The notes under the pieces are model-generated. The model was given only the letters and a program-made list of their open reading frames with translations. It searched no databases and was not told the origin of the DNA. From Coprinellus micaceus (taxonomy: Eukaryota; Basidiomycota; Agaricomycetes; Agaricales; Psathyrellaceae), in the NCBI GenBank assembly GCA_951394405.1, contig OX596334.1:496001-560000 (forward strand): a DNA stretch of 64,000 bases, written 5' to 3'. The stretch's first letter is position 1; each line of letters opens with the position of its first letter. The position numbers were made by a program, and so were the translations under genes. Below, in pieces: positions 59,701 to 64,000 of the stretch.

Positions 59701-62700
59701 GTGTCGGCGAAGAGACCTTCAATGGATCTTCGGCGCCCATTGCTCAGGTGGTTGTGTGTGAAATGTGCGAGGAGAGTGAGGAGGTGGGCGCTGCTAGTGC
59801 ATTGGCGTCAGGAGGCGAGGTTTTTGTTCAAGCAGGTTACGGAGGGAGGAGAGAGTCGAGGTGGAATGGTGACGGCGGATGGGCGTGAATGGATTCGAGT
59901 GACTGAAGCGTGCGGCCCGTTGATGAGGTTCAAGGGAGGACGAGGATGGCTGGGCAGATGGAACGACGCATAACAAGCCGCGGGATAGACGGTCTGTACC
60001 TGGACTTGGGGATCTCTGAGCCACAGAGAATTTGGAGGGGCACCAAAAGCACAGGTAACTGAAGGGAGTGGGGAGAAGCCCCTACAGGGAAGGAGGATTG
60101 CGTAGTCGATGTTGGTTTAGCCTTGAATGCGGCGAATACCGTGCGAGAAGGAAGGCAGGGTCTTGGGAGGAGAAAGAGCGCCATCCATTGCCGTGCCGCG
60201 TCGATTAGGCGTCCGATCCCTTTCGTTCGTTGGTGCTTGGAGGAGGGGTGGACAGAGGTAAGAAACACGGCGTTGAGGAAAGAAGCCGGACGCTGGTCGC
60301 AGACAGACCGAGGCCGGTACAGAGTCAATTGCCAGGCTTGGGCGCTTCGAAGGTTGTCTCCCCCCCCACGTCGTCCCACCGACCGATTGGCCTCTGTATG
60401 CTCATTTTGACGGGGCTACGCTACAAAACCAGCGCCTCACGACTCGACCGCCTTTCATTCATCAACAGCCCTCGGCGATGGAATCCTGCAGCTGTTGGGG
60501 AGCAGCAGAATGTGGAGAGCGATAAAGAATGGCGGGGGGACGGTCGGAGCGAGTGTGAGGGGCGACGCTAGGCCTGTTTCCTTCGGTATGTCTTTTATCT
60601 GCCATCCTTACCCCTTCCCTTCTTGTGGTTTCGTTCTTCCTCCCTACGATTCGTACGCCTACTTCCGTTCGAACTCGTTCACTCCTGTTCCCCAAAGCAC
60701 TACTGAATGACCATCTCTTTCTAGACGCGGCCTTCTCCCAACCATTCACTTCTCAAACGTCTGATGATACGGGGCTCGATGCTCTGTTTCAGCGTGAAGG
60801 AAATACCACCCAGGATCCTCTGCCGCGCGTCATCACAAAGAGTCCTGAATGGCTCGGTGACGTTCGATATCGGGTAGCATGCATCCACCAGGTGAGCTAT
60901 CCTCCGCTTTCTTCCTCTTTATCCCCTTCATTCTCTCTTCACTTCATCCTGTTCTACCCGACGTTTTCTGCATCACCTATCCCTCTTCACATTCACCGCA
61001 GCCCTGTTCCTTTTTGCCCAGTCCTCTTGTCCTCCCAGTACACACCGTTACCATCCCTCCTCCTCCCCCTTCACTCCATCCCCGTTCTTCTATCAGCGAA
61101 CCAACAAGCTGACACGCTCTCTCAGCCAGGCACGTATCCAGTTTCGCCCTTTCACTTTCCTCAAAGCACCATTCCGCAATCATCCAAGCCTCAAGTCAAC
61201 ATCTACCTTCGATCTCATTGACCGTTCAATGTCGTACGCGCGCCCGTGATTCTGTATCTCTCGGCCACCAACCTGCCCCTCTCGATAAACTGCATGCAAA
61301 TTATCTCAAGATACAAGACAGTACATCGCCATGTCGGAACCGACTACCTCCCCTTCGTTCCACTGAGAACAAGGCAGTCAGTGCCCCTCATCGTCCTATT
61401 CAAGGGAACCATCTGGCCGTCGACCGCGGTGCCTGACGGGGAGCGCAATCGATACGAACGTGTAATCTGTGCTTCTCAGTGTCTCCCCACCTCCAGTTCT
61501 TCGCCACCATTCGCGACTTTACCGAGTCCAGGGCGACAGACACCTCCACTAGTTGTCTACATTCATCGCCCTTTTTTCCATCCTTCCTCGCCTGATGACT
61601 CTATCTACGTCCCGGTTACCCAGCTACCTGTATCCAAGGCCGAAGCACCCAATCGCTGGGGTCAACCTTTTCGGCGTTCATCCGGTTCTCAGCGGACGGC
61701 GAGGGTAGATACAAGCGGCGTTCCACCTTGCCGTGTTCTATCCTGGGTGGTCGAAGGGTGGGATGCGGGAGGGCGGGGTATCGGGAGTATGGCGGGTGAT
61801 CTTTCGTCTAGACATACATCTCTAACCCGATGTCCTGACCACGTCACAGTTTCCTCTTTTCTCTCTCGTTCTAGTTTTGCGTATGGACGAACTTTTACAG
61901 TTGTTCCCCCCTTTTTACGCTTGGTTTACTATTCTATGTTCCTGCTATGCATCTGTACCGCCCACCCTTATTCGTTCGGTGCCATGATTCCTGCTGTCTT
62001 CTCCTGGCTGCGGACCCTTTTTAGACGGCTGTAGTTTCGTCTTAGCCCCTCCTGCCTCTCACCTTTCGTGCCCCTTTCCCCATGCCTTCATCCACCATGT
62101 ACAAGAGATACCGAAGGCGAGGTGGCCCGCGGCGGAGACAGCCTCTGATCAGGTTCTGCCTCCTTTACCTTCACAGTTCTGATTGGGGGCCTTGCAGTAG
62201 TGAAGAGGGACGTGGTGGCCAGCGACGTGTGGCCATGAGGTCGACGGCGTTGCTGAGAGATATGTGCATCGATTATCGGCCTTGGTATGCGGAGGGCTTG
62301 GGGATGAGATGCATTCGCCTATTCACCACAACCATGTGGTTCCACTATGCTACCGCCGTGCTTGCGTTTTTGTGTTTATACCTATCCTCATGTTCCGTGA
62401 GTGAATTGACTCGATGGTTGGAGGAGCGTGCGGTCAATTGTGGCTGTATTTACTTTGACTGATTGGCCTTTCAGATCGTTGCCTTCTACGCTCCGGGTCG
62501 TACCCTTCCCGTCTCCGGCCTCTACTCTTGTGGCTTCTTCCACTTCTGTTTCGTTTTCGAAACTCCGATCAGGGTGGGTCTGAGCGATATTGCCCGTCAC
62601 CACAACTGTCCAGGGTACGTGGTAGCCAGTGTCATTTGAGTGGTGATATTGCGTAGCCCGCCCGCTATATCATCACCCACCAGCGATGTTAGCACTCACA

Positions 62701-62918
62701 CCAGCTAGTCGTTTGCTGCGATTTCGCTCTCGCGAGCTCAAGCTATGATATGTTTCGTGGTGCTGTGTTCCATGTCAATCTGCTTCTAGATTCTTGCTCT
62801 TGCACGGAGCCTCACCAACACGAGATTCACTTTGATGACCAATGACCATGTCCTGCTGGTGCATAATTATCGGCGCGAATCGAGCAGTGTTGGCGAGTAT
62901 CAATCCTTGACCCAGGCG
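59701..62918. other. Repeat-like DNA, not assigned
   Basis: Contains more intron-like tracts (GGTATGTC at 60588 to TTCTAG at 60724; GTGAGCTA at 60892) and P/S-rich ORFs on the plus strand that look like chance frames. No gene recognised. Confidence 0.3.
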
Positions 62919-62965
62919 TGGGCGCTTATTTCCTGATGCTGGAAGGCAGTGCATCCGACCACGTG
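62919..62965 (+). promoter_or_regulatory. Conserved upstream block with CACGTG, NACHT copy 3
   Basis: GGGCGCTTATTTCCTGATG, GGAAGGCAGTG and CCACGTG in the order seen at the other two NACHT genes. CACGTG (62960-62965) is 100 bp before the ATG. Confidence 0.45.
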
Positions 62966-63065
62966 TGAGCAATGCAGACTTTATCGTGGCGTTGCTGTGA
63001 AACAAGGTTGTCGTCGTACCACCATCTTCTCCTCGCTACGCCTCCTCACCCGCTCAGCATTGGCA

Positions 63066-64000
63066 ATGGACGATACTAGAGATGATCGGTCGATGCCAGG
63101 AAAAGAAGGAATCCTTATTCGCGAACCGATCCCTGCGGATGGGGCCAACCATATTACTCGTACGTACCTTTCCATGGTATTGAGCTCAGTTTCAACATGT
63201 CCCTTATTCTCGGGCAGATATTCACCACTACCATGCCCCGGTGAACAATGTTTGTTATGCAAATAACTCAAACTTTGGGGTCAACTCCGGTATGCCCTCG
63301 ATATCCGCATCCCGCGCCTGGTCCTCTGACCCATTTTCCCGTCGACTGTGTCATTCAGGCACGATAGGGCAGACCACGCACCTACGCTCCCCATCACCAC
63401 CTCCTAATCTAGATGCTGTCGGTGCGGAACCCCATCCTGCACCTCCGTCTCCCAGTACTCGGGCTGGGGTTACCGCAGGAGAGGGCTCAGAGGCACGCAG
63501 CAATGTGGATGGTTGGCAAGTCGATGAAATGCATACTATAGCTCACACCTTGGAGACTCAGGGTATGTGCCAGTACCCAATCCCAATGCGATGGAACTAA
63601 ACTCACCCCACATCAAGGTCTCTTGGCCGTGCTCAAACCAGTCCCTGATGCATCTCACACTCGGAATCCCAAGATATCACCTCTGGACTCTGCCTGCTTC
63701 CCTGGAACTCGGCTGGGTGTCACGCAGAACATTCGCATCTGGGCCGATAGCAGCCTTATCTTCGGCGACCACCCTCACATTCTCTGGATCTACGGCTACG
63801 CAGGGTGCGGGAAATCGGCGATCGCTCAAGAGATGGCGACATACTTCAAGAGGAAGGGCCGGCTTGTGGGGGACTTCTTCTTCTTTCGGGGGGCGGGTGA
63901 CAGGGCGACAGTCCGGAGGTTTGCGACGACGATTGCAAGTCAACTTGCAGCGGCAGTCCCTTCAACCGTACCATACATCAAGGCGGCAATCAGGGCAAAT
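63066..64000 (+). CDS. NACHT receptor-like protein, copy 3, 5' part (cut by window end)
   Basis: Exons 63066-63159 (94 nt), 63218-63289 (72 nt), 63359-63562 (204 nt) and 63618 to the window end, all phase 1, with good GT and AG sites. Exon 2 gives HIHHYHAPVNN and NFGVNSG, matching the N/Q/G-rich motif of the other copies. Exon 3 is twice as long as theirs and adds a Pro/Ser/Ala-rich linker. Exon 4 has the conserved LKPVPDASHTRNP lead-in and the Walker A GYAGCGKS, then the FFFFRGAGDR block. The frame is open to base 64000. Walker B and any ankyrin exons lie outside. Compared with copies 1 and 2 it is the most diverged, so it is not a recent duplicate of either. Confidence 0.88.

Noticed and set aside
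60543..61221. P/S-rich plus-strand ORF of ~200 codons across an intron-like tract
   Set aside because: It reads through a pyrimidine-rich tract with a donor-like start, which gives Ser/Pro/Leu-rich chance frames. No domain.

Overview
The window reads as nuclear DNA of a filamentous basidiomycete, probably an agaricomycete. The real genes have many short GT-AG introns of 50-78 bp. They include an unspecific-peroxygenase-type heme-thiolate peroxidase, a mitochondrial porin and NACHT-ankyrin receptor-like genes, and a Ty1/copia element lies at the left edge. I see no ribosome binding sites, operons, CRISPR arrays, rRNA genes or convincing tRNA genes. All repeat boundaries below were set by eye.

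Layout: 1-3033 is the 3' part of a copia retrotransposon with its probable 3' LTR. 3434-6406 (minus) is a NACHT-ankyrin pseudogene. 7.3-12.1 kb is old repetitive DNA running into a P/S/H-rich ORF (11775-13082, minus). 13455-14508 (minus) is the VDAC/porin gene. 14.6-24.4 kb is more diverged repeats. 25313-28330 (plus) is an intact-looking NACHT-ankyrin gene. 29.4-47.6 kb is again repeats. 47.6-53 kb is mostly unique sequence with a TPR relic, a palindromic element and a minisatellite. 53086-54453 (plus) is a secreted peroxygenase gene. 56.3-59.7 kb is repeats. 63066-64000 (plus) is the 5' half of a third NACHT gene, cut by the window edge.

The strongest signal is the NACHT family. All three copies have a 94-nt first coding exon, an N/Q/G-rich second exon and phase-1 introns throughout. 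The two full-length copies share an identical exon plan: a 1395-nt NACHT exon, an 18-nt microexon, and ankyrin repeats carried one per exon, mostly exactly 99 nt. A short block with CACGTG lies upstream of all three start codons. The small conserved second exon is a candidate N-terminal signalling (amyloid-like) motif. The ankyrin halves of both full copies are almost free of CG dinucleotides, and the minus copy carries two nonsense codons.

The second signal is the repeat fabric. At least four families (A-D here) occur in two or three diverged copies each, direct and inverted, share a common ~250-bp module, and contain long, strand-biased pyrimidine tracts that begin like splice donors and end in CAG/TAG. 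I could not assign them to a known transposon class. Some stretches still show codon-like conservation, so they may be remains of an old gene or element family.
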